Part shown: piece after piece, positions 16,262 through 23,712 of the stretch
Numbering within the stretch: the first letter of the stretch is position 1
Layout: every line of letters begins with the position of its first letter
Source: an uncultured Clostridium sp.
GTDB taxonomy: Bacteria > Bacillota > Clostridia > Lachnospirales > Lachnospiraceae
Direction: 5' to 3'
DNA length: 43,689 bases
Assembly: GCA_938036545.1 (NCBI GenBank)
Contig: CALHQJ010000083.1
Span: forward strand, 1 to 43,689
Program-made: the position numbers and the translations under genes
Notes under the pieces: generated by a model
Databases searched by the model: none
Told to the model about the DNA's origin: nothing
The model's input: only the letters and a program-made list of their open reading frames with translations

Positions 16262-17374
16262 TTACCCGGTCTTCTGGGTTTTATAAACTGCTATGGCTTC
16301 ACTTAAGTTTGAAGCCCTTTCGCTGCGGATAATCTTTGCCAGCTCTGAAAGCTTGTCTGGCTGTAGAAACTCTTTGCCCAAATAGGTCTCATACTGATCC
16401 GTAACCAGAAGGGCCTGCTCCTTGGCATGGATCTGCGCCTCTTTCAGCCGCATTTCGATACGGGCATGTTCCTCTTCTAAGGCGTCTATCTTTTCTTTAT
16501 TGTTATTAATAATCTCGTCAGAAATAATCGTCTTTGTCACCGTATTAAAGGTATTGAGAGCCTCTTTTTTCTGATTGCTGATCTGCTGCAGTTCCTGCTC
16601 AATCTGTGCAATCTCATCATCATACTTTTCCAGATTGTAGATGGCCTCGTCTCTGTCTTTTCGGATAGAAGCGGTAATAACTCGAATTTTTTTGTTATTG
16701 CTGCGAATTAGGCTGCGGATGTCTTTCCCTTGTTTCAGCGTCGCCAGATGACGCATTTTTACCTTATTGCCAACCAGCACATACACTCCGCCAAATACAA
16801 AAATAGCAATTAAATAAATAATAATCAACACCCAAAACTTTCTGTTTGCTTCTGGTACTGCAAAATAGGATGCCAGCGGAACTGCCACAAAGCATATGAA
16901 AAAGCTAAGAAGCAAAATCCCCAGTTCCTTTAAACTGCCTGGCATGTAAAGGGCATAAAACCATGTGGTTTTACAAAATGACGGTACTCGGTTTTGCTTG
17001 AACACTGTTTTCATCTGCGTTCCAAGTTCCTGATTATGCTCTCTTAATACCTCTGTTTCTTCAGCAATCCTCTCTTTAATTCCCTGATTTTTCGCTTTTT
17101 CCCTTTTGGATCGGATTCTTCTCAGCCTGTCCTGTTCTGCTCCAATTTCCTTATCATAACTGGCGTTGATTCCTTCCCGACGCTTTTTGATTGTAAGGCT
17201 AATCTCGTCATTCATGTCCAGCCGTTCATTTTCCAGTTCTTTTTCAATCCGGTTTTCCTCTGACTCCAGCTCTTCACAAATCTTTTTACTTCGGTTTAAC
17301 TCTTCTACTGCTTTTATGGCATCTGCTAAAAATGCAGAATAGTCGGTAATTCCTGGTGTAATCCCTGTTCCCAT
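16262..17374 (-). CDS. Unrecognised coiled-coil protein with two central TM segments
   Basis: A 370-residue protein that I do not recognise. Residues ~20-130 are strongly charged and heptad-like ('KICEELESEENRIEKELEN', 'RLRRIRSKREKAKNQ'). Two hydrophobic segments follow (about 152-173, 'GILLLSFFICFVAVPLASYF', and 182-202, 'FWVLIIIYLIAIFVFGGVYV'). A second long coiled coil spans ~215-325, and a short non-coiled tail ends in 'SEAIAVYKTQ'. Both coiled-coil halves should face the cytoplasm, with the hairpin in the membrane. AAAGGGG lies before the ATG. A plausible promoter sits upstream, divergent from a small gene. No enzymatic motif is visible. A scaffold or membrane-organising role is only a guess. 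Confidence 0.75.
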   Translation of the reverse strand: MGTGITPGITDYSAFLADAIKAVEELNRSKKICEELESEENRIEKELENERLDMNDEISLTIKKRREGINASYDKEIGAEQDRLRRIRSKREKAKNQGIKERIAEETEVLREHNQELGTQMKTVFKQNRVPSFCKTTWFYALYMPGSLKELGILLLSFFICFVAVPLASYFAVPEANRKFWVLIIIYLIAIFVFGGVYVLVGNKVKMRHLATLKQGKDIRSLIRSNNKKIRVITASIRKDRDEAIYNLEKYDDEIAQIEQELQQISNQKKEALNTFNTVTKTIISDEIINNNKEKIDALEEEHARIEMRLKEAQIHAKEQALLVTDQYETYLGKEFLQPDKLSELAKIIRSERASNLSEAIAVYKTQKTG

Positions 17375-17419
17375 TTTTGTCCCCTTTGTAAATAGAACAC
17401 AATGTTTATCTTAATGTAT

Positions 17420-17448
17420 AGATTACTACAAATTACAGCTATCCACAA
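17420..17448 (-). promoter_or_regulatory. Probable promoter of the coiled-coil membrane protein gene
   Basis: Minus strand: TTGTGG (17443-17448), 17-nt spacer, TAATCT (17420-17425). Moderate match to sigma-A, 46 bp upstream of the ATG. Confidence 0.5.
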
Positions 17449-17464
17449 GTAGAAATTTCCCTTC

Positions 17465-17493
17465 TTTACAAGGCCGCAAAAATCAGATATACT
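17465..17493 (+). promoter_or_regulatory. Sigma-A promoter of the 88-residue gene
   Basis: TTTACA (17465-17470), 17-nt spacer, TATACT (17488-17493). The ATG at 17527 follows after a ~27-nt leader carrying AAAGGAGA. Confidence 0.75.
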
Positions 17494-17526
17494 AAAAAAA
17501 ATTCATTGGTAAAGGAGATATGTCCT

Positions 17527-17793
17527 ATGTTCCGTATGTGGGGAAAAATCTGGAAAGACAATCATCTTCTGCAGGATACGGTTATCTGTATGCCAGATTA
17601 CTCCATATCCCGCACTCAGATGGTCTTTGGCGCTTTAGATGAGATATGCAGCCAGTTTGATTTAGGACATCCGATTTGGATGGACTCTGCGATTCGGGAA
17701 TTTCAGCGCCACGATAAAACCCGATTCTATCAAGATAGTTTTGTTGAGACCATAGATTTTGATTATTTAGAAATTCATGTGATAGAGGAGTGA
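17527..17793 (+). CDS. Small conserved-looking protein of unknown function (88 aa)
   Basis: An 88-residue acidic soluble protein that I do not recognise. The ATG at 17527 is chosen because AAAGGAGA lies 8 nt upstream; the frame also has an ATG 7 codons earlier that would overlap this ribosome site. It has a good promoter and codon use like its neighbours, so it is very likely a real gene. The sequence is a mixed alpha/beta pattern ('DTVICMPDYSISRTQMVFGALDEICSQFDLG', 'DSAIREFQRHDKTRFYQDSF', 'DFDYLEIHVIE') without Cys clusters, TM segment or signal. It ends 2 bp from the stop of a convergent gene, leaving no room for a separate terminator. Confidence 0.8.
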   Translation: MFRMWGKIWKDNHLLQDTVICMPDYSISRTQMVFGALDEICSQFDLGHPIWMDSAIREFQRHDKTRFYQDSFVETIDFDYLEIHVIEE

Positions 17794-17795
17794 GC

Positions 17796-18596
17796 TTATC
17801 CCAGATATTCGCGGATAATCTCCCCTAAAACCCGAATTTCTTCCGGTTTTAACTCTTTCATCCAATTCTCTCCTTCTGCTCCTGCTGACGTCAGCTTGTC
17901 CGCCGTGTCTCTGGAAATCCCGCTTTTTTTCTGTCCTCTGTCCCAGCTGGCTGCCGTCTGCTGCTCCATAGCTCTGCGGGCATTTTTTCTCTCCCTCAAA
18001 TCACGGACATTATTGCGAATCGGCTGCTCTGCTTCCGTTTCAACCATTCTGGCCTCGTCTTCTGAGAGCTCTCCCACCTTTTCCAGTTCCATTCTGTGCC
18101 ACAGCACATTTTCCAAATAATCCTGCAGGCTTACCAGAAGCTGCTGACGCTTTGCGTCTAATCCTGCTCCATGTTCTGCGATAATATTCAAAACAGCCGC
18201 CAGGATTCCCACTGTTCCATATAAAATAATATAATAGGAATCACAGCGGTACCAGTAAGAAAGGAATGAAAGCGCCCCGCCTGTCAATAAACACAGCCAT
18301 GTCATCTGACTGGAGTACGCAGTCCAGCCCTGAGGCGTTGTTCCCCCTATTTTTGCGTTAAACAGCTGCTTTTCCAGATAAACTTCCGTATTGACAATTC
18401 CCTGATTAATGCGATAAGCGTCCTCTGCCTTCTGCTTTAGATTTCTCAAATATTTATTTTTTGTCATTGCCATATTGTTGGATTCTTTAATCATTCTTTT
18501 GTAGGAGTTATTTGCCGCCAGCTTACTTACCAAGCCAATCAGGCAAATTGCCACTAATAAATATAACGCTGTACCATTCTGTAATAATTGTAACAT
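17796..18596 (-). CDS. Unrecognised membrane protein (266 aa) with charged C-terminal tail
   Basis: The start is set at the ATG at 18596, because AAAGGGGA lies 8 nt upstream; a GTG 7 codons earlier is the alternative. TM1 is about residues 9-26 ('ALYLLVAICLIGLVSKLAA'). A basic loop 'KNKYLRNLKQKAEDAYRINQG' follows, then two TM segments (about 98-140, 'MTWLCLLTGGALSFLSYW', 'YIILYGTVGILAAVLNIIAE'). The tail (about 145-266) is cytoplasmic and charged, with 'ELSEDEARMVETEAEQPIRNNVRDLRERKNARRAMEQQ'-like composition. The last ~25 residues ('ENWMKELKPEEIRVLGEIIREYLG') form an amphipathic helix. I see no known domain. It has a long structured leader and its own promoter. Confidence 0.75.
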   Translation of the reverse strand: MLQLLQNGTALYLLVAICLIGLVSKLAANNSYKRMIKESNNMAMTKNKYLRNLKQKAEDAYRINQGIVNTEVYLEKQLFNAKIGGTTPQGWTAYSSQMTWLCLLTGGALSFLSYWYRCDSYYIILYGTVGILAAVLNIIAEHGAGLDAKRQQLLVSLQDYLENVLWHRMELEKVGELSEDEARMVETEAEQPIRNNVRDLRERKNARRAMEQQTAASWDRGQKKSGISRDTADKLTSAGAEGENWMKELKPEEIRVLGEIIREYLG

Positions 18597-18774
18597 AACG
18601 AAACTCCCCTTTCTCACAAAGCCTTCACCTGTTATCTTCCTGGATGTTTCCGTGGCGTGTGTCCGCGCCTGTCGGCGGCGAAAGAAACTTACGACCGGTC
18701 ATATCCGTTTCCTTCCTCAGCCCGACTAATGAAACCTGTCCATTTCGACTGACTCTGCTGTACGTCACATTATA
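18597..18774 (-). promoter_or_regulatory. Promoter and ~170-nt GC-rich structured leader of the 266-aa membrane protein gene
   Basis: On the minus strand a TATAAT (18769-18774) has TTCCCA 17 nt upstream (18792-18797). The ~165-nt leader to the ATG is GC-rich compared with other intergenic DNA here. It can form several helices: GGAAAC/GTTTCT enclosing a GACCGGTC palindrome, CGCC...GGCG, and GGCG-CGGACACA-CGCC. I could not match it to a known riboswitch class. It may be a regulatory RNA leader. Confidence 0.45.
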
Positions 18775-18805
18775 GTCCTGCTTTTAGAATTTGGGAAGTT
18801 GAGAA

Positions 18806-18848
18806 CCCCTAGAATCGATCGTCAAATTTCCCCTAAAAACGATTCTAA
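18806..18848. repeat. Interlocked direct and inverted repeats upstream of the leader
   Basis: CCCCTAGAATCGAT (18806-18819) and CCCCTAAAAACGAT (18830-18843) are direct repeats, 12 of 14 bases alike, 24 bp apart. In the same stretch TAGAATCG and CGATTCTA (ending at 18847) form an 8-bp inverted repeat. The position just upstream of the -35 box at 18792-18797 on the minus strand suggests a regulator site. Confidence 0.55.
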
Positions 18849-18869
18849 TGGGCCTTGAAAATCATATGA

Positions 18870-18895
18870 GGCCTGAAAGCATTCTCTTCCAGGCC
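18870..18895 (-). terminator. Hairpin after mtnN
   Basis: Minus strand: GGCCTGGAA / TTTCAGGCC, 9 bp with one G-U pair and an 8-nt loop, 24 nt after the mtnN stop. The U-tract is weak (TCATATGATTTTC), so efficiency is uncertain. Confidence 0.5.
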
Positions 18896-18918
18896 CCACA
18901 TCTTATGAATAAATGGAT

Positions 18919-19611
18919 TTAATACTCTGCCGCCATTGCAAGCAGAAGCTTTACCGAATGTTCAATCGCTTTTGCCTCAAATTCCTGATAGTCCATGTTT
19001 GCACTGTCATCTGCTTTATCCGAAATAGCACGGATTATCAGACAGCCAATGTGATTCAAATAGCATACCTGAGCGATTGCCGCTCCTTCCATCTCTGTAC
19101 AGGAACCGTCAAATTTGTCGATTAACCACTGCTTCTTTTTTTTGTCAGAAATAAACTGATCGCCGCTGACTACCCGTCCCACAAAGGTCTGAATATCCGG
19201 ATTTACCCGGCTGCAGCATTCTCTTGCCAGATTTAACAGTCTTTCATCTGCCGGAAATGCAAATGTATCCATTCTGGGAATCTGGCCAGGCACATACCCA
19301 AAACCGGTTGCATCCATGTCATGCTGAACCGAATCGCTGGATAATACAATATCGCCAATATTGATTTCTGCCCTTAACGATCCGGCAATTCCTGTATTTA
19401 CAATTGCATCTACGCCAAATTTATCTACTAAAATCTGGCTGCATACGGCTGCGTTTACCTTTCCAATGCCGGAACGAACTACTACAACTTCTTTATTGTT
19501 TACCTTTCCGCAGTAAAATTCCATTCCTGCTGCTGTCTCTACCGACACATCTGTTAATGCCTGTTTAATCTCTAGGACTTCCTCGTCCATTGCGCCTATA
19601 ATTCCTAACAT
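18919..19611 (-). CDS. mtnN: 5'-methylthioadenosine/S-adenosylhomocysteine nucleosidase
   Basis: A 230-residue Pfs/MtnN enzyme cleaving adenine from methylthioadenosine and S-adenosylhomocysteine. It acts in methionine salvage and the activated methyl cycle. It begins 'MLGIIGAMDEEVLEIKQAL' (Glu12 general acid region). It has 'VVVVRSGIGKVNAA', 'VNTGIAGSL', 'SGDQFIS', 'CTEMEGAAIAQV' (substrate-binding Glu) and 'IRAISDKAD' (catalytic Asp). The length is normal. AGAAGGAG lies before the ATG. It follows an antiporter gene by 33 bp on the same strand, so the two are probably co-transcribed. Confidence 0.97.
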   Translation of the reverse strand: MLGIIGAMDEEVLEIKQALTDVSVETAAGMEFYCGKVNNKEVVVVRSGIGKVNAAVCSQILVDKFGVDAIVNTGIAGSLRAEINIGDIVLSSDSVQHDMDATGFGYVPGQIPRMDTFAFPADERLLNLARECCSRVNPDIQTFVGRVVSGDQFISDKKKKQWLIDKFDGSCTEMEGAAIAQVCYLNHIGCLIIRAISDKADDSANMDYQEFEAKAIEHSVKLLLAMAAEY

Positions 19612-19644
19612 TTCTTAAACTCCTTCTCTGAGGTAATCTTCTTT

Positions 19645-20859
19645 TTAATTCATTATATCCTGTGAACGTTTAAAAAGCAATCGCCTGTATGTCAAATCCA
19701 TTCCCAGCGCTCCCAGCGGAGCTGTAATCATAATAGCCAATACCGCTACTGACAGAACGATTTGTCCGCATGGCAGCCCCATTGCCAATGGAACGGAACC
19801 AATTGCTGCCTGAACCGTTGCTTTTGGAAGGTATGCAATTACGCAGAAAATCCTCTCTTTTAAATTGAGACTGGTTCCCAGCATACACAATACCACTCCA
19901 GCCGCCCGAACGATCAATGCCAGCAGAATCATAGCTGCAGCCATAACTCCTGCCTGCGCCATATAGCGAATATCTACGGCGGCCCCTACCAGTACAAATA
20001 AAATCACCTCTGCAGCCAGCCACAGCTTTCCGAATTTTTCAGATAATCTCCGGACAACAAACTCTGTACTCTTTATTTTCATTGCACAGGCCATACTTAC
20101 CACCGCCAAAAGGCCTGATACCGGTAAAATAGTTTCCAGCCATTCTTCAGCTGCCACTAATAAAAAAGAAACACCCAGAACAATGATTACCTTCATACTG
20201 TTCCTGATATAATGATTTTTTCTATAAGCCGCCTCAAAAAACAGGCTCAACATACAGCCGGTAATGGCTCCCAGCAAAATCCCCATAATAATAGAAATAG
20301 GAATATTAATAAAATCCCATGTTCTCACCTGACCACCTTGACTCATCTCTAAAAATGTGGTGAAGAGAACGATTACAAATATATCGTCACAGGATGCACC
20401 TGCCAAAATCATTTGAGGAATGCTTTTTTCTGTTCCGTAGTTTTCCTCTATCAACTGAACCATTCTTGGAATCACAACTGCCGGAGAAACAGCTCCTAAA
20501 ACTGCCCCCATTACTGCGGCTTCTGCTCTGGTAATACCAAGAAGCGCCGGAGCGAATAGAATATATGCCAATATTTCAAAGCTGGCCGGCAAAAAGGACA
20601 TCAATACCGCAGGACGCCCCACTTTTTTCAAATCAGACAAGTTTAGCGACAAACCGGCCTTTAACAAAATAATAATTAATGCCATCTGGCGAAGATCGCC
20701 GGATATTCCCAATATAGACGAATCCAGGCCATTTAACACATAAGGTCCCAGAACAATACCAGTCGCCAACATTCCAAGGATACGAGGCAATTTCAATTTT
20801 TGACAAACTCCGGCTATGGCAAGGCCCAGCAAAAAAATCAGGGCAAGTGACGTAAGCAT
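19645..20859 (-). CDS. Cation:proton antiporter (NhaP/CPA family)
   Basis: A 404-residue inner-membrane protein with ~12 hydrophobic segments. The ATG at 20859 has GCAGGAGG upstream and is preferred over codons 7-8 positions earlier. Motifs: 'LPRILGMLATGIVLGPYVLN' (segment 2), 'LIIILLKAGLSLNLSDLKK', 'VMGAVLGAVSPAVVIPRM' and, in the ion-binding unwound segment, 'AGASCDDIFVIVLFTTF' carrying the adjacent Asp pair expected for electrogenic Na+(K+)/H+ exchange. No C-terminal RCK/TrkA domain is present. A strong promoter lies directly upstream, and mtnN follows. The transported cation cannot be decided from the sequence. Confidence 0.9.
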   Translation of the reverse strand: MLTSLALIFLLGLAIAGVCQKLKLPRILGMLATGIVLGPYVLNGLDSSILGISGDLRQMALIIILLKAGLSLNLSDLKKVGRPAVLMSFLPASFEILAYILFAPALLGITRAEAAVMGAVLGAVSPAVVIPRMVQLIEENYGTEKSIPQMILAGASCDDIFVIVLFTTFLEMSQGGQVRTWDFINIPISIIMGILLGAITGCMLSLFFEAAYRKNHYIRNSMKVIIVLGVSFLLVAAEEWLETILPVSGLLAVVSMACAMKIKSTEFVVRRLSEKFGKLWLAAEVILFVLVGAAVDIRYMAQAGVMAAAMILLALIVRAAGVVLCMLGTSLNLKERIFCVIAYLPKATVQAAIGSVPLAMGLPCGQIVLSVAVLAIMITAPLGALGMDLTYRRLLFKRSQDIMN

Positions 20860-20902
20860 ATTAAATACCTCCTGCTGCATCAAAAAACTGATATTCTCTG
20901 GG

Positions 20903-20932
20903 ATAATACCATCTTCCTTTTGAGAGTGTCAA
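20903..20932 (-). promoter_or_regulatory. Sigma-A promoter of the antiporter-mtnN unit
   Basis: Minus strand: perfect TTGACA (20927-20932), 18-nt spacer ending in TGG, TATTAT (20903-20908), 43 bp upstream of the ATG. Confidence 0.85.
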
Positions 20933-20971
20933 CCGTTTTACGAATTTCATCTTTTCTCACGCCTTTATCCA

Positions 20972-20980
20972 TGTTATAAT
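20972..20980 (+). promoter_or_regulatory. Extended -10 promoter of the TSCPD gene
   Basis: TGTTATAAT is a TGn-TATAAT extended -10 element. The -35 is poor (TTTTCT at 20952-20957). It lies 30 bp before the ATG and diverges from the antiporter promoter. Confidence 0.65.
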
Positions 20981-21010
20981 AAGGAAACGCATAATAAAGG
21001 AGGATTTACT

Positions 21011-21259
21011 ATGGATTATACAACTCAGGGCGTCTGTTCCCGTGCAATTCATTTTGAAGTAGAAGGAAATACCTTGACTCACGTTAAATTTATGGGCGGC
21101 TGCTCCGGAAATACCCAGGGCGTGGCTCGTCTTGTGGAAGGAATGGATATTGATGAAGCAATTCGCCGTTTAGACGGAATCCACTGCGGACCCAGACCAA
21201 CTTCCTGCCCAGATCAGTTAGCCCGCGCTTTAAAACAATATAAGGCTCAGCAGCAGTAA
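21011..21259 (+). CDS. TSCPD-domain protein (TIGR03905-like)
   Basis: An 82-residue protein that is essentially one TSCPD domain, the module also found at the C-terminus of some ribonucleotide reductases. It has 'GVCSRAIHFEVEGNTLTHVKFMGGCSGNTQGVARLVEGM' and the family signature 'IHCGPRPTSCPDQLARAL'. Four Cys (in GVCS, GGCS, HCG and SCPD) suggest metal or redox chemistry, but no activity is established. AAAGGAGG lies 7-8 nt before the ATG. It is monocistronic, with promoter and terminator directly flanking. Confidence 0.92.
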   Translation: MDYTTQGVCSRAIHFEVEGNTLTHVKFMGGCSGNTQGVARLVEGMDIDEAIRRLDGIHCGPRPTSCPDQLARALKQYKAQQQ

Positions 21260-21262
21260 TGG

Positions 21263-21311
21263 ACAAACCGGAAGGCAGGCATTCATCGTTCTTCCGGTCT
21301 GTTTCTTTTTT
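21263..21311 (+). terminator. Rho-independent terminator of the TSCPD gene
   Basis: ACCGGAAG (21267-21274) pairs with CTTCCGGT (21291-21298), extended by ACA/TGT. TTTCTTTTTT follows. It lies between convergent genes and may also slow transcription from the other side. Confidence 0.85.
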
Positions 21312-21319
21312 CCAGCTGC

Positions 21320-22177
21320 TTATCTGTTTAAAATTTCTGCCGTTTCTTCCATAATCCACGCAGTCCATCCATCATAATACTTTCCCAACACATGAGAATC
21401 GTCCGACGTATACTGCTTATCCAGGTTTCCTGACTGATCGTCAAACATCGGGTTAATATCCAGGTAATACATTCCTGATTCACCGGCAATGTTTTTAATT
21501 GCTTCATTTAACTGATTAATTTTATCATTATTATAAATGTCAGAGGAAGAAGACTTTTTCTCTGAAACATGAAGATTTGCTTCCAGAAAAATTTTCGCAG
21601 AAGGCTGGGCGTTGTGAATCTCCTCTACCAGCTTTCCATATTGTTTCACAATGCTGTCATAAGGATATCCCAATTCATTTAATCCCAGCATAATATAAAT
21701 CTTTCCAAATGTCCGAGATTGTAAAACCTCTTCTAACGTCTGCTTCTTCCCTGTAGATGTTTTTATAGATGCTTTCGGAGCTTCAAATACTGTCAAACCG
21801 GTATTGGCAAATACCTCTGCTTCTCCCAAATCTCCGTATTCCATCAACCCTACGGTTCGGGAATCCCCAATAAACAGGGCATCGCCAAACAATTCCCGAT
21901 TGGCTTCCACTACAGGCTTCCCTGCTGGTTCTGTGGCAGCCTCCGACACTATTTCTTCTGGCAATTCATCCGTCTGGGACTCCGATTCTAATGCCATCTG
22001 TGATTCCAGTTCTACCGCTGCAACAGCTTCTGTCTCCGCCTGCAAATTGACATCTGCACAGGTTTGAGCATCCGCCCGTCCTATGGGGGAATGCTCATAA
22101 AATCCAGCTGCCCAATAGATAACAAAAACAGCTGCTATACTGGAAAACAGACATTTCATATAGGCATATTTCTTCAT
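21320..22177 (-). CDS. SGNH/GDSL-family hydrolase, membrane-anchored, probable O-acyl transfer partner
   Basis: A 285-residue protein. An N-terminal TM/signal anchor (about 8-25) is followed by an acidic, Glu/Ser-rich spacer (35-95). The SGNH domain then has block I 'ALFIGDSRTVGLM' (catalytic Ser ~106), block III 'MLGLNELGYPYDS' (Gly/Asn of the oxyanion hole) and block V 'SDDSHVLGKYYDGW' (Asp-His pair). The active site should lie outside the membrane. It is encoded 28 bp after an MBOAT acyltransferase on the same strand. That pairing is typical of PatA/PatB-, AlgI/AlgJ-like systems in which MBOAT exports an acetyl group and the SGNH protein transfers it to a glycan or removes it. The acceptor is unknown. 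GAAAAGG lies before the ATG. Confidence 0.87.
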   Translation of the reverse strand: MKKYAYMKCLFSSIAAVFVIYWAAGFYEHSPIGRADAQTCADVNLQAETEAVAAVELESQMALESESQTDELPEEIVSEAATEPAGKPVVEANRELFGDALFIGDSRTVGLMEYGDLGEAEVFANTGLTVFEAPKASIKTSTGKKQTLEEVLQSRTFGKIYIMLGLNELGYPYDSIVKQYGKLVEEIHNAQPSAKIFLEANLHVSEKKSSSSDIYNNDKINQLNEAIKNIAGESGMYYLDINPMFDDQSGNLDKQYTSDDSHVLGKYYDGWTAWIMEETAEILNR

Positions 22178-22204
22178 ATTCGTACCTTTTCTTCCTTACT
22201 ATGG

Positions 22205-23611
22205 TTAAAATTGAAAGTATAAAAACGGATCGTCCATTCCCATATGCATGCAGAACACACATCCCCAAAATATTGCTGTCAGGCTCAAAGCAACCAGCCA
22301 GGACATTTTGTATTTTTCATAAATTTTTTCTGCCAGACCTGTAGAAAAAAACAATGCTGCTGTCAGTGAAATCAGATACATTTTTCCATATTTAAGGAAA
22401 TCTCCGGCAAAAACCGCTGCCGTATCTCCTCCGAAAAACGGAAAGCATTTCATTAAATATAACTTAATCTGTCCCAAATCACTGACTGCAAATAGAAGCC
22501 AGGAAATCGGAATTAAAAATGCCATATAGAGATGTCCTTTTAAGGGAGAGCGATCTAAAATCCGCTTCAGTCCGCATTTTTCCAGCGAAATCAAGCTAAA
22601 ATGAAACAATCCCCAAAAAACATAATTCCAGCTTGCCCCGTGCCAAAGTCCGGTTAAAATCCAGACAATCAGGGTATTTCGTATCATATGAGCATATTTT
22701 CCGCCCAGAGGAATGTACACATAATTCCGAAACCAGCTTCCCAAAGTCATATGCCAGCGTCTCCAAAATTCTGTTATGCTCCCTGACAGGTATGGATTAT
22801 CAAAATTGTCTGGGAAATAAAATCCCATCATAAGCCCCAGACCTTTTGCCATTCTCGAATATCCATAAAAATCAAAATATATCTGAAATGTAAATGCCGC
22901 CAGGCCAAGCCAGGCCATAGGCGTTGAAATACTTTCATATCCTATAGCATTTACCTGCCCCCAAAGACGTCCCATCTGATTTGCAATCAGTACCTTTAGC
23001 CCCAGTCCAATAGTAAACTCCCGCAGACCTTCCTCAATATTTTCCAAAGAAATATCTTTCCGACGAAGCTGTTTCTGCACCTGTTTATGCGTTACAATTG
23101 GCCCTGCAATCAGTTGAGGAAACATACTGATATATGCTCCAAAAGAAACAAAGGATTTTTCACATCTGGTTTCCTTCCAATATACGTCTATCAGATATGA
23201 CATGCTCTGAAACGTATAAAAGCTAATACCAATTGGGAGTTCCAATCCCAGATAAGGAAAGACTTCTTTGTTTACGAACGGAGATAATAAGCCATTTAGG
23301 ATTTCAAAAAAGAAGTCTGTATATTTAAAGAAAAATAAAATACCGACGTTATAAAGCAGACCTAAAACCAGCCAGTTTTTGCGTTTTCTTCGATATCTGT
23401 TTTTCGCAATGTTTGTTCCGCATATGTAATTCACGAAGATAGAAAACAGGATCAAAAGAAAATATTCCGGTTTATCTTTTACCCCATAAAAATAAAAAAC
23501 CAGGCTTCCGATAAAAATCACCAGATTTTTCAATCCAATCGGCGTAAGATAATATACCAGAAAAAATGCCGGTAAAAACATAAAGATAAATGTAATGCTG
23601 CTGAATACCAT
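22205..23611 (-). CDS. MBOAT-family O-acyltransferase (AlgI/PatA-like)
   Basis: A 468-residue polytopic membrane protein. It starts 'MVFSSITFIFMFLPAFFLVYY' as AlgI/PatA homologues do, with 'FPQLIAGPIVTHKQV', 'YFDFYGYSRMAKGLGLMMGF', 'SITEFWRRWHMTLGSWFRNYVYIPLGG' and the MBOAT active-site region 'WILTGLWHGASWNYVFWG' holding the invariant His. These enzymes move acetyl groups across the membrane to O-acetylate exopolysaccharide, peptidoglycan or teichoic-acid components. The SGNH partner follows. It is ~100 bp downstream of the last tad-operon gene on the same strand, so read-through from tad is possible. TAGGA precedes the ATG. Confidence 0.92.
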   Translation of the reverse strand: MVFSSITFIFMFLPAFFLVYYLTPIGLKNLVIFIGSLVFYFYGVKDKPEYFLLILFSIFVNYICGTNIAKNRYRRKRKNWLVLGLLYNVGILFFFKYTDFFFEILNGLLSPFVNKEVFPYLGLELPIGISFYTFQSMSYLIDVYWKETRCEKSFVSFGAYISMFPQLIAGPIVTHKQVQKQLRRKDISLENIEEGLREFTIGLGLKVLIANQMGRLWGQVNAIGYESISTPMAWLGLAAFTFQIYFDFYGYSRMAKGLGLMMGFYFPDNFDNPYLSGSITEFWRRWHMTLGSWFRNYVYIPLGGKYAHMIRNTLIVWILTGLWHGASWNYVFWGLFHFSLISLEKCGLKRILDRSPLKGHLYMAFLIPISWLLFAVSDLGQIKLYLMKCFPFFGGDTAAVFAGDFLKYGKMYLISLTAALFFSTGLAEKIYEKYKMSWLVALSLTAIFWGCVFCMHMGMDDPFLYFQF

Positions 23612-23712
23612 AATCCATTCCTACTTCCAAATCAGTTTTTTATACTGCATAGACGGATTAAGCTATCAAAAAGTTTCAAACTTCTTTGTTTTTTCAGCAG
23701 GTTCCATCGTTT

